Of a stretch of DNA of 64,000 nt, positions 17,592 through 26,837 are shown piece after piece. Under the pieces are notes generated by a model. It saw nothing but the letters and a program-made list of their open reading frames with translations, made no database searches and was not told where the DNA came from. The translations under genes were made by a program, and so were the position numbers. Source of the DNA: WLMZ01 sp038227995 (lineage in GTDB: Bacteria; Actinomycetota; Acidimicrobiia; Acidimicrobiales; Ilumatobacteraceae); the NCBI GenBank assembly GCA_038227995.1, contig JBBRPP010000023.1:18651-82650 (forward strand), read 5' to 3'. Numbering within the stretch: position 1 is the first letter of the stretch; each line of letters opens with the position of its first letter.

Positions 17592-19820
17592 TCATGACCA
17601 GCGCTCGAGGATTGCGGCACGGTCGGCCTCGTGTTCGCTGCACGGGCGAGGTCCCGGCCGAGCGGCATGGTCCCAGTCGGTGTAGCCGCTCACGGCCTCG
17701 ATCCGACCGATGTCGGGCGTCTCGAACACGTGCGAGTAGTCGTTCTCGACGAGGAACGGGTCGTCCAGTTCGACTCGCTCGATTGCGGTGCACGCGGCGA
17801 CGCCGGCCGATTCGAGCCGCTCGATCACCGACGACGCCGAAAGCGCACCGATCACGTCCTGCAGTCGTGCCGCGAGCGTTTCATCGTCCAGTTGGTCGTC
17901 GATGGCAAACGCCGCGACGACGGCATGACGATCTTCCGGGCTGGTCGCCGCAATGGCCAGCCACCGGTCGGCTGCGGCGTACAAGCGATGGGTTGCGGTC
18001 GGTCCGGCAAAGTTCGGTCCCCCGACAGCTCGGCGAGGTCGCCCGCTGTACGTGGTGAGCTCCGCCGCCTGGAGGAAGGTAGAGGTCGCAGCGAGCGAGG
18101 CGTACACGCGCCCGACCCGTCGACCGTGTTGGTTGGCCCAGAGCGCGGCAAGGGTGCCGATCGCTCCGAGACAGCCGGTCCCGACATCGTGGACCGGTGC
18201 CGCGGTGGTGATCGGACGACCGAGGCCCCCCTGCACGGCGGCGAGTCCACTGAGGCTCTGCATGATCGGATCGAAACCGGGCAGATCCGTGAACGGTCCG
18301 TCGTAACCGTAGGCCGTGATCGAACACCGTACCAGGGCTGGGTTCGCCTGCTCGAAACGATCAGGCGTCAACCCGAGGCGGGCGAGGCTGGCCGCGACGA
18401 GGTTGTCGACGACCACATCGCAGTGACCGACCAGTTCCAGGAACTCCTCGCGCCCCACAGGGTCGGACAGGTCGATTCGCAGGCGTTGCTTGTGCTCGTT
18501 GACGTTGCCGTACGACGTCGAGTACACCGAATACGGGTCGCCGCCGGTCGGCTCGACCTTGACAACATCAGCACCGTGCCGGGCCAGGAGTGTCGAGACG
18601 AAGGGCCCGGCCAGGAACGACGACGCATCCAGGACGCGCATGTGCCCGAGGGGACGATCATCGGTGCCCGGATTCGGCCCGCTTGGCGTCGGCAGGGCGG
18701 CAACGTCGGTCCACACCGAGGCCGCTGGCACTGCCCGTTCGAACACGGGCGCCTCACCGACGACCGGTGGCGCCACGGGGATCGAGAGTGGGGTTCCTGG
18801 CATCAGGATCGTCCCGAGCGATGGGTGCATCCGTTCGACGGGCGGGCACGCGTGGGCCATCACGTCACCCGTCAGCCAGTCGCTGGGATCGAGCACGGCG
18901 GCGACGGGAACGCCGGCGGAACGGAATCGCTGGATCCATTCGTCGGCCGGCGCAGAGGCGAAAACTGCCTCCAGTGCTGACCCGACGGCGATGCCCACAT
19001 CTGGGCGCATCATGTTGGTGAACTCACCGGCGACGTCGGGTCGCACGAGCAGATCGAGGCAATCGATCACCTCCAGAGCGCGGATGAACAAGTCGGGCGA
19101 GAGCGCTGCCAGATAGAACCACTTGGCGTCGCCGGCCTGGTACAGCCGGAAGTACGGACCGGCCTGCAGGCTCTTGCCCGGCGACATCACCGGCGCACCG
19201 TCGATGGAGCGCGACACCAGGGTGGCCAGCGTGGCCGCTTCGGCGTGCAATCCCGAGGTGGTCGCGGAGCGTCCATGGGTGTCTCGGTCGCGGGCGATCA
19301 CTCCGGCCATGGCGGCCACGACCGCCAGCGCACCCTGCACGCTGTGGCGAGTGGGCACGACTGACGCGACCGGTCGCTCGTCGGTGGCCGGATGATGCGC
19401 AGCGAACCCGCTCAGCGCGTCGAGCAGGAGTTGATCACCGGGCAACTTCGACCAACGCCCCCGAGATGCGATCGGGGCCAACCAGACGTCGACCAGCGCT
19501 GGGAACCGCCGACGCAGGGTGCTCGCATCGAGACCGGCGGCGGCCCGCTCGACCGGTGGCAGATCGTGCAGCAGGACATCGGCGCGAGCAAGCAATCGAT
19601 CGGTCGGACCCTGTCCTGTCGCCAGTGTCTTGCCGCGGTTCCGGCACAACCAACCCGGCAACTGTTCGGTGGCGATGGAGCCGTCGGCGGCGGAGGCGAG
19701 GCGGACCACATCCGCGCCGAGATCGGCGAACAGCATGCCGGCGACCTGCCCGGGTTGATCGCTCGCGATCTCGAGGACGCGCAATCCTGCCAGGACCGCG
19801 CGGGGCTGTGATTCGCTCAT
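17592..19820 (-). CDS. Tandem CaiB/BaiF CoA-transferase (two domains fused)
   Basis: This 742-residue protein is about twice the usual ~400-residue family III CoA-transferase. The first copy begins LRVLEIASDQPGQVAGMLFADLGADVVRL near residue 15; the second begins MRVLDASSFLAGPFVSTLLARHGADVVKVEP near 400. The enzymes move CoA between carboxylates. In this fold, dimers are interlocked rings, so a fused chain may act as a built-in heterodimer. The ATG at 19820 has GGAGGGGG eight bases upstream; the ATG at 19838 lies inside that ribosome site. It follows the SDR gene 19890..20726 by 69 bp. Confidence 0.87.
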   Translation of the reverse strand: MSESQPRAVLAGLRVLEIASDQPGQVAGMLFADLGADVVRLASAADGSIATEQLPGWLCRNRGKTLATGQGPTDRLLARADVLLHDLPPVERAAAGLDASTLRRRFPALVDVWLAPIASRGRWSKLPGDQLLLDALSGFAAHHPATDERPVASVVPTRHSVQGALAVVAAMAGVIARDRDTHGRSATTSGLHAEAATLATLVSRSIDGAPVMSPGKSLQAGPYFRLYQAGDAKWFYLAALSPDLFIRALEVIDCLDLLVRPDVAGEFTNMMRPDVGIAVGSALEAVFASAPADEWIQRFRSAGVPVAAVLDPSDWLTGDVMAHACPPVERMHPSLGTILMPGTPLSIPVAPPVVGEAPVFERAVPAASVWTDVAALPTPSGPNPGTDDRPLGHMRVLDASSFLAGPFVSTLLARHGADVVKVEPTGGDPYSVYSTSYGNVNEHKQRLRIDLSDPVGREEFLELVGHCDVVVDNLVAASLARLGLTPDRFEQANPALVRCSITAYGYDGPFTDLPGFDPIMQSLSGLAAVQGGLGRPITTAAPVHDVGTGCLGAIGTLAALWANQHGRRVGRVYASLAATSTFLQAAELTTYSGRPRRAVGGPNFAGPTATHRLYAAADRWLAIAATSPEDRHAVVAAFAIDDQLDDETLAARLQDVIGALSASSVIERLESAGVAACTAIERVELDDPFLVENDYSHVFETPDIGRIEAVSGYTDWDHAARPGPRPCSEHEADRAAILERWS

Positions 19821-19889
19821 CACGTGATCCCCCTCCATCGATTCATTCGTCGATCCCGAACGGCCCGAACACGCCGACGTCGACGCGAC

Positions 19890-20726
19890 TCAGAGTCGTC
19901 CGGTGAGGAAGTCGGCCGTGTCTTTCGCCGGCGGGAATGCCGAGGTGATCCCGCTGCTGAAGTAGCCCTGATCGCTGGTGAGGGTGATGCCCGTGATGGC
20001 TGAAGCAGCGTCGCTGCAGAGGAAGACGAGGGGATACGCCTGCTCGATCGGAGTCGAGGCCTCGATGCCGACTTCAGCGCGATAGTCGGAACCGAACCCC
20101 AGCCACATCTCCTTGTTGGCCTGGGCCAACGGCGTATCGGTCGGTCCCGGCATGATGGCGTTGATCCGGACACCGCGCTTGAGCAGCTCGTAGGCCTCGG
20201 AGGCGACATAGAGGCCAACAGCGAGCTTGCTGTGGAAGTAGTCGGCCTTGTTGTGCTCGATCGCCCACTGTGACGCCTCGTCCATGTCCGTGACGCCGAG
20301 GAACTCCTTGAGCTCGGGCATCGTCGCATTCGAAGCCCACCCGGCTCCGGCGGCCGACGAGATGAACCCGATCGAGCTACCCCGGCCGAGCATGCCGGTC
20401 TCGAGCATGCGATCGATCATGTGGCGGTGTCCGAGGAAGTTGATCTTCTCGATACCGGGCGTACCATCGGCAACACCCGCGCAGGAGAACAGTGCGTCGA
20501 CGCGACCGCCGCACTCGTCGACGGCAGCGTCGATCGAGGCGCGATCTGCGAGGTTCACGGTGATCGTGGCGGACACGCCATCGAGATCGATGTCGGCGAA
20601 GTCCATCGCCACCACATCGGCACCGGCATCGACCAACAACCTCGCCGTCGCGTTGCCCATGCCGGACGCAGCCCCGACGACGACGACGCGCTTGGCGTCA
20701 TAACGAAACAGGTCGAACAGTGACAT
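19890..20726 (-). CDS. SDR oxidoreductase, 3-alpha-HSD/carbonyl reductase-like
   Basis: This 278-residue short-chain dehydrogenase has VGAASGMG near the N-terminus, a short Rossmann domain without the usual NNAG (it reads SCAGVADG), and YFHSK as the catalytic Tyr-Lys. The missing helix and the SCAG variant recall 3-alpha-hydroxysteroid dehydrogenase/carbonyl reductase enzymes, so a cyclic alcohol or ketone is a plausible substrate. GGAG lies seven bases before the ATG at 20726. An operator copy sits 46 bp upstream, so this gene probably opens a leftward operon with the CoA-transferase and the crotonase-fold gene. Confidence 0.85.
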   Translation of the reverse strand: MSLFDLFRYDAKRVVVVGAASGMGNATARLLVDAGADVVAMDFADIDLDGVSATITVNLADRASIDAAVDECGGRVDALFSCAGVADGTPGIEKINFLGHRHMIDRMLETGMLGRGSSIGFISSAAGAGWASNATMPELKEFLGVTDMDEASQWAIEHNKADYFHSKLAVGLYVASEAYELLKRGVRINAIMPGPTDTPLAQANKEMWLGFGSDYRAEVGIEASTPIEQAYPLVFLCSDAASAITGITLTSDQGYFSSGITSAFPPAKDTADFLTGRL

Positions 20727-20771
20727 GGGGAACTCCTCGGTCGGGCCACGCCAACTGAGTGCGCGCGTGAC

Positions 20772-20786
20772 TGACGGAGATGTTAG
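20772..20786 (-). promoter_or_regulatory. CTAAC-N6-GTCA operator, copy 3
   Basis: On the reverse strand this reads CTAACATCTCCGTCA. It lies between the stop of the SDR gene 20788..21582 and the start of the SDR gene at 20726. The site splits two same-strand genes and so marks an internal operon start. Confidence 0.75.
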
Positions 20787-20787
20787 A

Positions 20788-21582
20788 TCATGGATCGGCG
20801 AAATCGCCCACCGAGTCGAACGCAGAGAGCAGCCGCTCCGTGCGCGCAGCCACCATCGGCCGCAACTCAGGGTGTGTGATCACGAACAGGTCGTTCCGGC
20901 GGATCGCGTCGATCACCTGTTGACCAACGACGGCGGGGTCGAGACCGCCGTCCATCGCGTTCGAATCGTCTGCTCCGTCGTCTGCCACGTCGTGGTCGGC
21001 GCTGTTGCGGCCGAGATTCGTGCGAACCAGGCCTGGGCACAGCACCGAGACTCCGACGCCTCGTGGCGCCATCTCGGCACGCAGCACCTCACTCAGCCCG
21101 ACCACACCGAATTTTGCCGCGGTGTACGCGCCGAGCGACGGGATGGTCGACAGCCCCGCGATCGACGCCGTGTTGACAATGTGCCCATCACCACGATCAC
21201 GCATCCCGGAGGCGAAGGCGTGGATCCCGTTGAACGTGCCGGTGAGCTTGATCGAGATCATTCGGTCGAACGACTCGGGCGTCATATCGGCCAACGTTCC
21301 GACCACCGGGCCGACGCCCGCATTATTCACCAGGATCTCGACCGGTCCGAATCGCGCCTCGACCAGGCCTTTGACCGTTGCCCAGCCAGCGCGATCGGTC
21401 ACATCGAGGTCGTGTCGGGCGACGGCATCACCGAACCGAGCCGATTCACGTTCGAGTTCATCGGCATGCCAGTCGATCATCGCGACCCGGGCACCTGCAG
21501 CGACCAACGCCTCGGTGATCGCCAAGCCGATGCCGCTCGCGGCGCCAGTCACCAAGCCAACGCGGCCCGCTATCCGCTCCAT
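20788..21582 (-). CDS. SDR family oxidoreductase
   Basis: This classical short-chain dehydrogenase has 264 residues: TGAASGIG near 12-19, NNAGVGPV near 88, a serine in NTASIAGLS, and YTAAK as the catalytic pair. The C-terminal ~60 residues include an acidic insert (DHDVADDGADD) not needed for the fold. It is the last gene in the leftward run that begins at 25934 (three acyl-CoA dehydrogenases and another SDR). Its stop lies directly beside operator copy 3. Its substrate is probably a hydroxyacyl-CoA or ring alcohol from that run, but no specificity residue is diagnostic. Confidence 0.86.
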   Translation of the reverse strand: MERIAGRVGLVTGAASGIGLAITEALVAAGARVAMIDWHADELERESARFGDAVARHDLDVTDRAGWATVKGLVEARFGPVEILVNNAGVGPVVGTLADMTPESFDRMISIKLTGTFNGIHAFASGMRDRGDGHIVNTASIAGLSTIPSLGAYTAAKFGVVGLSEVLRAEMAPRGVGVSVLCPGLVRTNLGRNSADHDVADDGADDSNAMDGGLDPAVVGQQVIDAIRRNDLFVITHPELRPMVAARTERLLSAFDSVGDFADP

Positions 21583-21633
21583 CTCATGACCTCGCTCAGG
21601 ATGGCCGAGCCGGCGAACACGCCCACACGACCA

Positions 21634-22395
21634 TCACTTGGGCGCGAAACGCTGTCCGGCGTCGAGCCGGATCGTCCCGCCGTTCAACATCGGATTCTCG
21701 ATGATCGCCACGGCCAGGCGTGCGTACTCTTGAGGGCGGCCCATCCGCTTCGGAAACGCTGCGTCCTTGACGAGCACATCCTTGAAATCGTCGGGGATGC
21801 CCGACGTGATGCCGGTCTCGAACAGGCTCGGAGCGATCGCATTGACTCGTATGCCGAGCGAGCCGAGGTCGCGCGCCATGGTCAGGGACATCCCGGCGAT
21901 TGCTGCCTTCGACGCCGAATACGCGACCTGACCGATCTGCCCCTCGAACGCCGCGATCGACGAGGTATTGATGATCACACCTCGCTCACCATCGTCGTTG
22001 GGATCGTTCTTGCTCATGTGCCACGCCTGCAACCGATTCAGGTTGAACGTGCCGATCAGGTTGAGATCGACGACGTGGCGGAAGACGTCGAGCGGGTGGG
22101 GTCCGTCGCGACCGACGGTACGCGCAGCTGCTCCACCACCTGCGGTGTTCACTGCTGCATCGAGCCCACCGAGGGAGTCGACGACACCATGGATGACGGC
22201 CTCGACGCCGTCGAAGTCAACGATGTCACATGGATGGAACGTGCCGCCGAGAGCATCGGCCACCTCACCGCCGGCCGACTCCGCCCGGTCGACGATGGCA
22301 ACCCGCCCACCGCCTGCAGCAATGCGTTCAGCTGTCGCCCGGGCCATGCCAGAGGCGCCACCGACCACGATGGCCCTGAGTCCGTCGAGTTCCAT
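21634..22395 (-). CDS. SDR oxidoreductase, type II 3-hydroxyacyl-CoA dehydrogenase-like
   Basis: This 253-residue protein has VGGASGMARA as cofactor loop, NTAGGGAAARTVGRDGPH, SSIAAFEGQIGQVAYSASKAAI and SLFETGITSGIPDDFKDVLV. The FEGQIGQVAYSASK stretch is characteristic of the HSD17B10/SDR5C type, which oxidises 3-hydroxyacyl-CoA or 2-methyl-3-hydroxyacyl-CoA with NAD+. AGGAAG lies six bases before the ATG. It sits between an acyl-CoA dehydrogenase gene and another SDR gene, which suits the third step of a beta-oxidation round. Confidence 0.86.
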   Translation of the reverse strand: MELDGLRAIVVGGASGMARATAERIAAGGGRVAIVDRAESAGGEVADALGGTFHPCDIVDFDGVEAVIHGVVDSLGGLDAAVNTAGGGAAARTVGRDGPHPLDVFRHVVDLNLIGTFNLNRLQAWHMSKNDPNDDGERGVIINTSSIAAFEGQIGQVAYSASKAAIAGMSLTMARDLGSLGIRVNAIAPSLFETGITSGIPDDFKDVLVKDAAFPKRMGRPQEYARLAVAIIENPMLNGGTIRLDAGQRFAPK

Positions 22396-22428
22396 TCGAT
22401 ACTTCCTCTCTGTTGATGATGCGTCCGC

Positions 22429-23610
22429 TCAGCGCGGCAGACCGAGAATCTTCTCGGCGATGATGTTGCGCTGGATCTCCGACGAACCCGCCGAGATCGT
22501 GCCCGCGAACGTAGCGAAATACCCCTCCATCGAGCCGACCGACTCACCGATGCCCTCGCTCAGCGCCAACGATGACGGACCAACGAGCTCAGCGGCGGTC
22601 AGCATGAGACGCTGACGAACTTCGCTGGCATACAGCTTCATCAAGGATTGCTCCGGGGCGCTGCCCGTCTTCACGTAGCGGGCGAAGCCTCGGTAGCCCA
22701 GGCACTTCGCGGTCACCATGTCGACGTGCAGGTCGACGATGTCGTCGACGGCGATCGCTCGCTCGTGTGGCGAGAGTTCATCGAGGAGGGTGGGCACGAG
22801 TTCGATGAGGTCACGCATTGCCGCTTCGATGCCGAGCACACCCATCAGCCACACCATGGAACGTTCGTGGCCGAGCGAGGCGTTCGCCATGCGCCAGCCG
22901 TTGTTGAGGTCACCGACCAGATTCGTCAGGGGGACGTCGACATCATCGACGAACACCTCGTTCAGATCCGGAAAGTCGGGATGCACGATCTCCTTCAGCG
23001 GTCGTGGCGTGATGCCCGGGGCGTTCATCGGCACGAGCACGATCGAGATGCCCTTGTGCTTGGGTACGTCCACATCCGTACGGCAGAACATGAAGCAGAA
23101 GTCGGCGTCGTGCGCCCCTGAGGTCCAGACCTTTTGTCCATTCAGAATGATCCGGTCGCCGTCGATCACGGCACGGGTCTTGAGCGCGGCCAGGTCGCTG
23201 CCTGCATCGGGCTCGCTCATGCCGAGACATGCGGTCAACTCGCCGCGCAGGAGCGGCATGGCGTACTGCTCGATCTGTGCGGGGTTGCCGAAATCGAACA
23301 GCGATGGTGCCACGATCCCGAGTCCCTGCGGGTTGGTCGTGCGCGGGACGCCCGACCGACTCAGCTCCTCGAGGTAGACGAGTGTCTCGAGGGCACCAGC
23401 GTTGCGGCCACCACGTTCCGGAGGCCAACCGGGGACCAGCCAGCCCGCATCGAACAGTCGCTTCGCCCATGCTCGCGCCCACGGAGGGCTCGATGCCGAC
23501 GACCGTGCCGGCGCAGCCTCCATCTCGTCTTTCGACGGCCGGTTCTCCTCGAGCCATGCGATGAACTCGACGCGGAACTCCTCGACTGAGTCGTCGAACT
23601 TCAGCTTCAT
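22429..23610 (-). CDS. Acyl-CoA dehydrogenase (pair member A)
   Basis: This full-length dehydrogenase has 393 residues: CLGMSEPDAGSDLAALKTRA near 130, GQKVWTSGAHDADFCFMFCR near 160, and the C-terminal SAGSSEIQRNIIAEKILGLP, the canonical end of the large subunit. The ATG at 23610 overlaps the upstream dehydrogenase stop (ATGA at 23607-23610). The frame could start at 23706, but that extra sequence is arginine-rich and unlike the family. With 23607..24749 it forms the second overlapping dehydrogenase pair of the window. Confidence 0.9.
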   Translation of the reverse strand: MKLKFDDSVEEFRVEFIAWLEENRPSKDEMEAAPARSSASSPPWARAWAKRLFDAGWLVPGWPPERGGRNAGALETLVYLEELSRSGVPRTTNPQGLGIVAPSLFDFGNPAQIEQYAMPLLRGELTACLGMSEPDAGSDLAALKTRAVIDGDRIILNGQKVWTSGAHDADFCFMFCRTDVDVPKHKGISIVLVPMNAPGITPRPLKEIVHPDFPDLNEVFVDDVDVPLTNLVGDLNNGWRMANASLGHERSMVWLMGVLGIEAAMRDLIELVPTLLDELSPHERAIAVDDIVDLHVDMVTAKCLGYRGFARYVKTGSAPEQSLMKLYASEVRQRLMLTAAELVGPSSLALSEGIGESVGSMEGYFATFAGTISAGSSEIQRNIIAEKILGLPR

Positions 23611-24749
23611 GACGCCACCTCGCGCACCATGACAGTGGCTGACCGAGCATGGCGCAGATCGAGAAGTTCGGCGAGCGCCGCACGATGCGCGGCGCTCCCG
23701 CCGCACAACAGCTCACCGGCCTTGGCCCGCTTGAGCAGGAAGTGCAGATCGTGCTCCCACGTGAAGCCGATACCGCCGTGAAGCTGCAGACCGTCACCGG
23801 CGACGAGTCGTTGGCAGTCGCCGGCGGCGATCTTGGCGATATGGACTGCCTCCGAGCGGCCGGGATCGTCCTCGGCGATGGCGATCGCTGCGAAGTAACA
23901 CACGGCCGTCGCCCGTTCGACGGCGAGGTACATGTTCGCGAACCGGTGCTTGAGCGCCTGGTACGACCCGATGACGTGGTCGTACTGCACACGAACCTTG
24001 GCGTAGTCGAGTGTCTCTTCGAATATCCGACGACACGCTCCCACTGTGTTGAAGGCCATCGCCACCTCGGCCTGTTCGAGCGCACGTTCGATGCGAGGCC
24101 CCGAGTCGCTCGCCGGCGCAATGATCGCCGCCGCATCACTGGCGGCGAACGCGACGTCGGCCAGCTCGAGCGTCGGCTCGAGTCCCGCCGTTGGAGTGAT
24201 CTGCGCGTCGGAGGCGTCCACGAGGAAAGCCCCGACGTTGCCCGAGGCTCCATCGACGGCGGTCACGACGAAGGAATCGACCGTTGCGCCGGACAGGACG
24301 TCCGTCTTCGTTCCGGTCAGCGTCCACGAATCGCTCGTCCGAGTTGCCACGCTGGTTCGCGGTACGCGACTCCATCGTCCCGCCTCGGCGACGGCGAGCG
24401 AGCCGGTTCGCGCTCCCTCGGCAACCTGGGTGAGCATGTCACCAGCGCCAGCTTCGACGAGCATGGGTGTGAACTGTGACGTCGTCGCGAGAAGTGGACC
24501 TGGGGCGGTCGCGCGCCCGAGCTCCTCGGAAAGGAGGGCGACCTCGACGAAGCTGAGTCCGAGCCCACCGTGCACTTCGGGGACGGCGAGGGCCGGCCAG
24601 TACAGCTCGACCATCTGCTTCCACAAGTGGTCGGCATCGCAGGTTCCTTCGTAGACCCCGCGCACGAACCCGCGCGTGCAGGAGCCCTCGAGCACGTTGC
24701 GGATGTTGTCACGTAGTTCGATCTGATCGACGGACAGTTCGAGATCCAT
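23607..24749 (-). CDS. Acyl-CoA dehydrogenase (pair member B)
   Basis: This 380-residue dehydrogenase begins MDLELSVDQIELRDNIRNVLEG. It contains VRVQYDHVIGSYQALKHRFANM and LQLHGGIGFTWEHDLHFLLKRAK, the segments typical of the smaller FadE subunit, and lacks the GGTSEIQRN-type ending. It starts six bases after the stop of 24756..25934 and overlaps 22429..23610. Heteromer formation with that neighbour is inferred from gene order, by analogy to known actinobacterial pairs. Confidence 0.88.
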   Translation of the reverse strand: MDLELSVDQIELRDNIRNVLEGSCTRGFVRGVYEGTCDADHLWKQMVELYWPALAVPEVHGGLGLSFVEVALLSEELGRATAPGPLLATTSQFTPMLVEAGAGDMLTQVAEGARTGSLAVAEAGRWSRVPRTSVATRTSDSWTLTGTKTDVLSGATVDSFVVTAVDGASGNVGAFLVDASDAQITPTAGLEPTLELADVAFAASDAAAIIAPASDSGPRIERALEQAEVAMAFNTVGACRRIFEETLDYAKVRVQYDHVIGSYQALKHRFANMYLAVERATAVCYFAAIAIAEDDPGRSEAVHIAKIAAGDCQRLVAGDGLQLHGGIGFTWEHDLHFLLKRAKAGELLCGGSAAHRAALAELLDLRHARSATVMVREVAS

Positions 24750-24755
24750 GGTGGG

Positions 24756-25934
24756 TCAGGCCGCGCCCTTCGGTTCACGCGGCAGGCCGAGAACCCGTTC
24801 GCCGATGATGTTCTTGTTGATCTCGGTGGTGCCGCCGGCGATCGTCAGTGACGGGCTCCCGAGAAAGCTTGCCGCCCATCGGCCGTCGAGCGCGTCGAGA
24901 CCGAGCACGTCCACCGCCGTCATCGAAAGCCGCTGGCTCGTGGTCGACCAGGCCAGCTTGATCACACTGCCCTCAGCACCGGGCTGCTGGCCGCTCAAGG
25001 CGGCATCGAGTGTTCTCCTGGCGAGGAACTCGAGGTTGCGCGTCTCTTCGAACCGACGCATCAGCGCCACTCGGTTCACGGGCGAGTCGATCGCTCTGGT
25101 GCCGTCCTCACCCGGCGTCCGTGCGGCGTGAAGGAGATCGTCGAACTGCTGGCGGACCGAGAGGTACATGCTCGCCACACCGGCTCGCTCGTGGCTGAGC
25201 GTGTTCGTCGCAACACTCCAACCGGCATCGACCTGGCCGAGTAATGCCGACGCCGGAAACCGGGCATCCGTGAAGAACAGTTCGCTGAAACCGGCGTCAC
25301 CCGCCATGGTCTTGATCGGCCGAGCCTCGACGCCGGGGGTCGTCATGTCGATGAGCAATGCCGTGATGCCCTGATGCTTGGGCGCTTCAGCGTTGGTGCG
25401 GACGTACAACTGGCACCAGTCGGCCACGTCGCCGTTGGAGTTCCAGGTCTTCTGGCCGTTGACCACGAAATCGTCCCCGTCGCGTACGGCACTGCACTTC
25501 AGGGAGGCGAGATCGGAACCGGAATCGGGCTCGGACATCCCCTGACTCCACAGCTCGTCGCCACGGAGCATCGACCGCAGAAAGCGTTGCTTCTGGTCGC
25601 TCGTGCCGTAGGCCATGATCGCAGGAGCGATGTTCGCAACGCCGATCGCGTTCACAGGTCCGGGCGCTCGCGCTGCCGCCATCTCCTCGTTGTAGGCCAA
25701 CTGTTGGAGGATGTCGGCGTCGCGACCCCCGTACTCGGCCGGCCACGCGATAGCCCCGTAGCCGGCATCGACGAGCTCAGCGTTCCACGTGCGATGAGCG
25801 CGTAGCGCCGCGGTGCGCTCGGGTTGACGGATCGAGGCGGCGACCGTGTCCGTGAAGTTCGCCGCCAACCAACGCTGGAGGTCGCTGCGGAACGTGTCGA
25901 TCGCCTCGTGACCCTCGGTCTCGGTTCCACTCAC
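24756..25934 (-). CDS. Acyl-CoA dehydrogenase
   Basis: A third dehydrogenase in a row, 392 residues. It has QGMSEPDSGSDLASLKCSAV and GQKTWNSNGDVADWCQLYVRT, and ends with GGTTEINKNIIGERVLGLPRE, so it is a large-type subunit. The start is a GTG at 25934; no strong ribosome site precedes it. An operator copy lies 48 bp upstream, so this gene heads the leftward operon of three dehydrogenases and two SDRs. It could use the small subunit at 23607 as well, or act alone. Confidence 0.88.
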   Translation of the reverse strand: MSGTETEGHEAIDTFRSDLQRWLAANFTDTVAASIRQPERTAALRAHRTWNAELVDAGYGAIAWPAEYGGRDADILQQLAYNEEMAAARAPGPVNAIGVANIAPAIMAYGTSDQKQRFLRSMLRGDELWSQGMSEPDSGSDLASLKCSAVRDGDDFVVNGQKTWNSNGDVADWCQLYVRTNAEAPKHQGITALLIDMTTPGVEARPIKTMAGDAGFSELFFTDARFPASALLGQVDAGWSVATNTLSHERAGVASMYLSVRQQFDDLLHAARTPGEDGTRAIDSPVNRVALMRRFEETRNLEFLARRTLDAALSGQQPGAEGSVIKLAWSTTSQRLSMTAVDVLGLDALDGRWAASFLGSPSLTIAGGTTEINKNIIGERVLGLPREPKGAA

Positions 25935-25981
25935 CGCTCGGTCTCCCTCGTTGCTGCGTGGGAATCGAGGCTACCTCGCTA

Positions 25982-25996
25982 CTAACACCCACGTCA
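25982..25996 (+). promoter_or_regulatory. CTAAC-N6-GTCA operator, copy 4
   Basis: CTAACACCCACGTCA, 48 bp upstream of the dehydrogenase GTG at 25934 and 53 bp before the end of the SDR gene coming from the right. Confidence 0.76.
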
Positions 25997-26048
25997 TATT
26001 CGGAGGCGAGCGAGACCTACCGAGAAGTGGTTCGGGCGGCCGCCGAAC

Positions 26049-26837
26049 TCAGAGGGAGCGGTACATCCCACCATCGACGAGCAGTTGCGCGCCGTTCACG
26101 TACCCGGCCGCGTCGCTGGCGAGGAACACGCAGATTCCCGCCATGTCGGCCGGCATCCCCATTCGCTTCATCGGGTTCATCTCGGCCACGGCGCGGCGCT
26201 GCTGCTCCGGCCACGCCATGGCAATGTCGGTGTCGAACGCACCCGGCAGGACGAGGTTTGCCCGCACCTTCGGCGCCCATGCACCGGCGAGACCGAGTGT
26301 GAGTGCATTCAGCCCGGCCTTGGCCATCGCATATGGGAGATCGGAGCCCATCGGCCGCAACGATCCGGCGGTGCTCACATTGATGATCGACCCACCATCG
26401 CGATCAGCCATCCGACTGCCGATGAGCGCGGCCAGTCGGAACGGGCCGCGTGCGTTCACCGCGTGGACCTTGTCGTAGAGGTCTTCGGAGACCGCGGTCA
26501 GATCGGGGTACAGCGGCGACATGCCTGCATTGTTGACCAGCACGTCGCAGTGGCCGAAGCGTCTGTCGACGAAGTCGGCGAGGGCCGTGCAGTCGTCCCA
26601 GCGCCCGACGTGACAGGCGAAGCCCACGGCGACACGTCCGGTCGCCGTCGCGATCTCGTCGGCCGCGACCTTGCACGCATCGAGCTTGCGGCTCGCGATG
26701 ACGACATCGGCGCCGGCTGCAGCGAGCGCCTGGGCAACCGCCCGGCCGATCCCCCGGCTACCTCCCGTGACGAGGGCGACCTTGCCGGACAGATCGAACC
26801 GGGCGGCGATGTCGGCGAGGTCACGCGGACCGGTCAT
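26049..26837 (-). CDS. SDR family oxidoreductase
   Basis: This classical SDR has 262 residues: TGGSRGIG near 24-31, NNAGMSPLYPDL, NVSTAGSLRPMGSDLPYAMAK with catalytic Tyr-Lys, and a C-terminus LLVDGGMYRSL as in many FabG-like enzymes. Its ATG overlaps the stop of the kinase-like gene by four bases (26834-26837), and an operator separates its 3' end from the next operon. A role as hydroxyacyl-CoA dehydrogenase acting after the kinase/dehydrogenase pair is inferred from order only. Confidence 0.87.
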   Translation of the reverse strand: MTGPRDLADIAARFDLSGKVALVTGGSRGIGRAVAQALAAAGADVVIASRKLDACKVAADEIATATGRVAVGFACHVGRWDDCTALADFVDRRFGHCDVLVNNAGMSPLYPDLTAVSEDLYDKVHAVNARGPFRLAALIGSRMADRDGGSIINVSTAGSLRPMGSDLPYAMAKAGLNALTLGLAGAWAPKVRANLVLPGAFDTDIAMAWPEQQRRAVAEMNPMKRMGMPADMAGICVFLASDAAGYVNGAQLLVDGGMYRSL

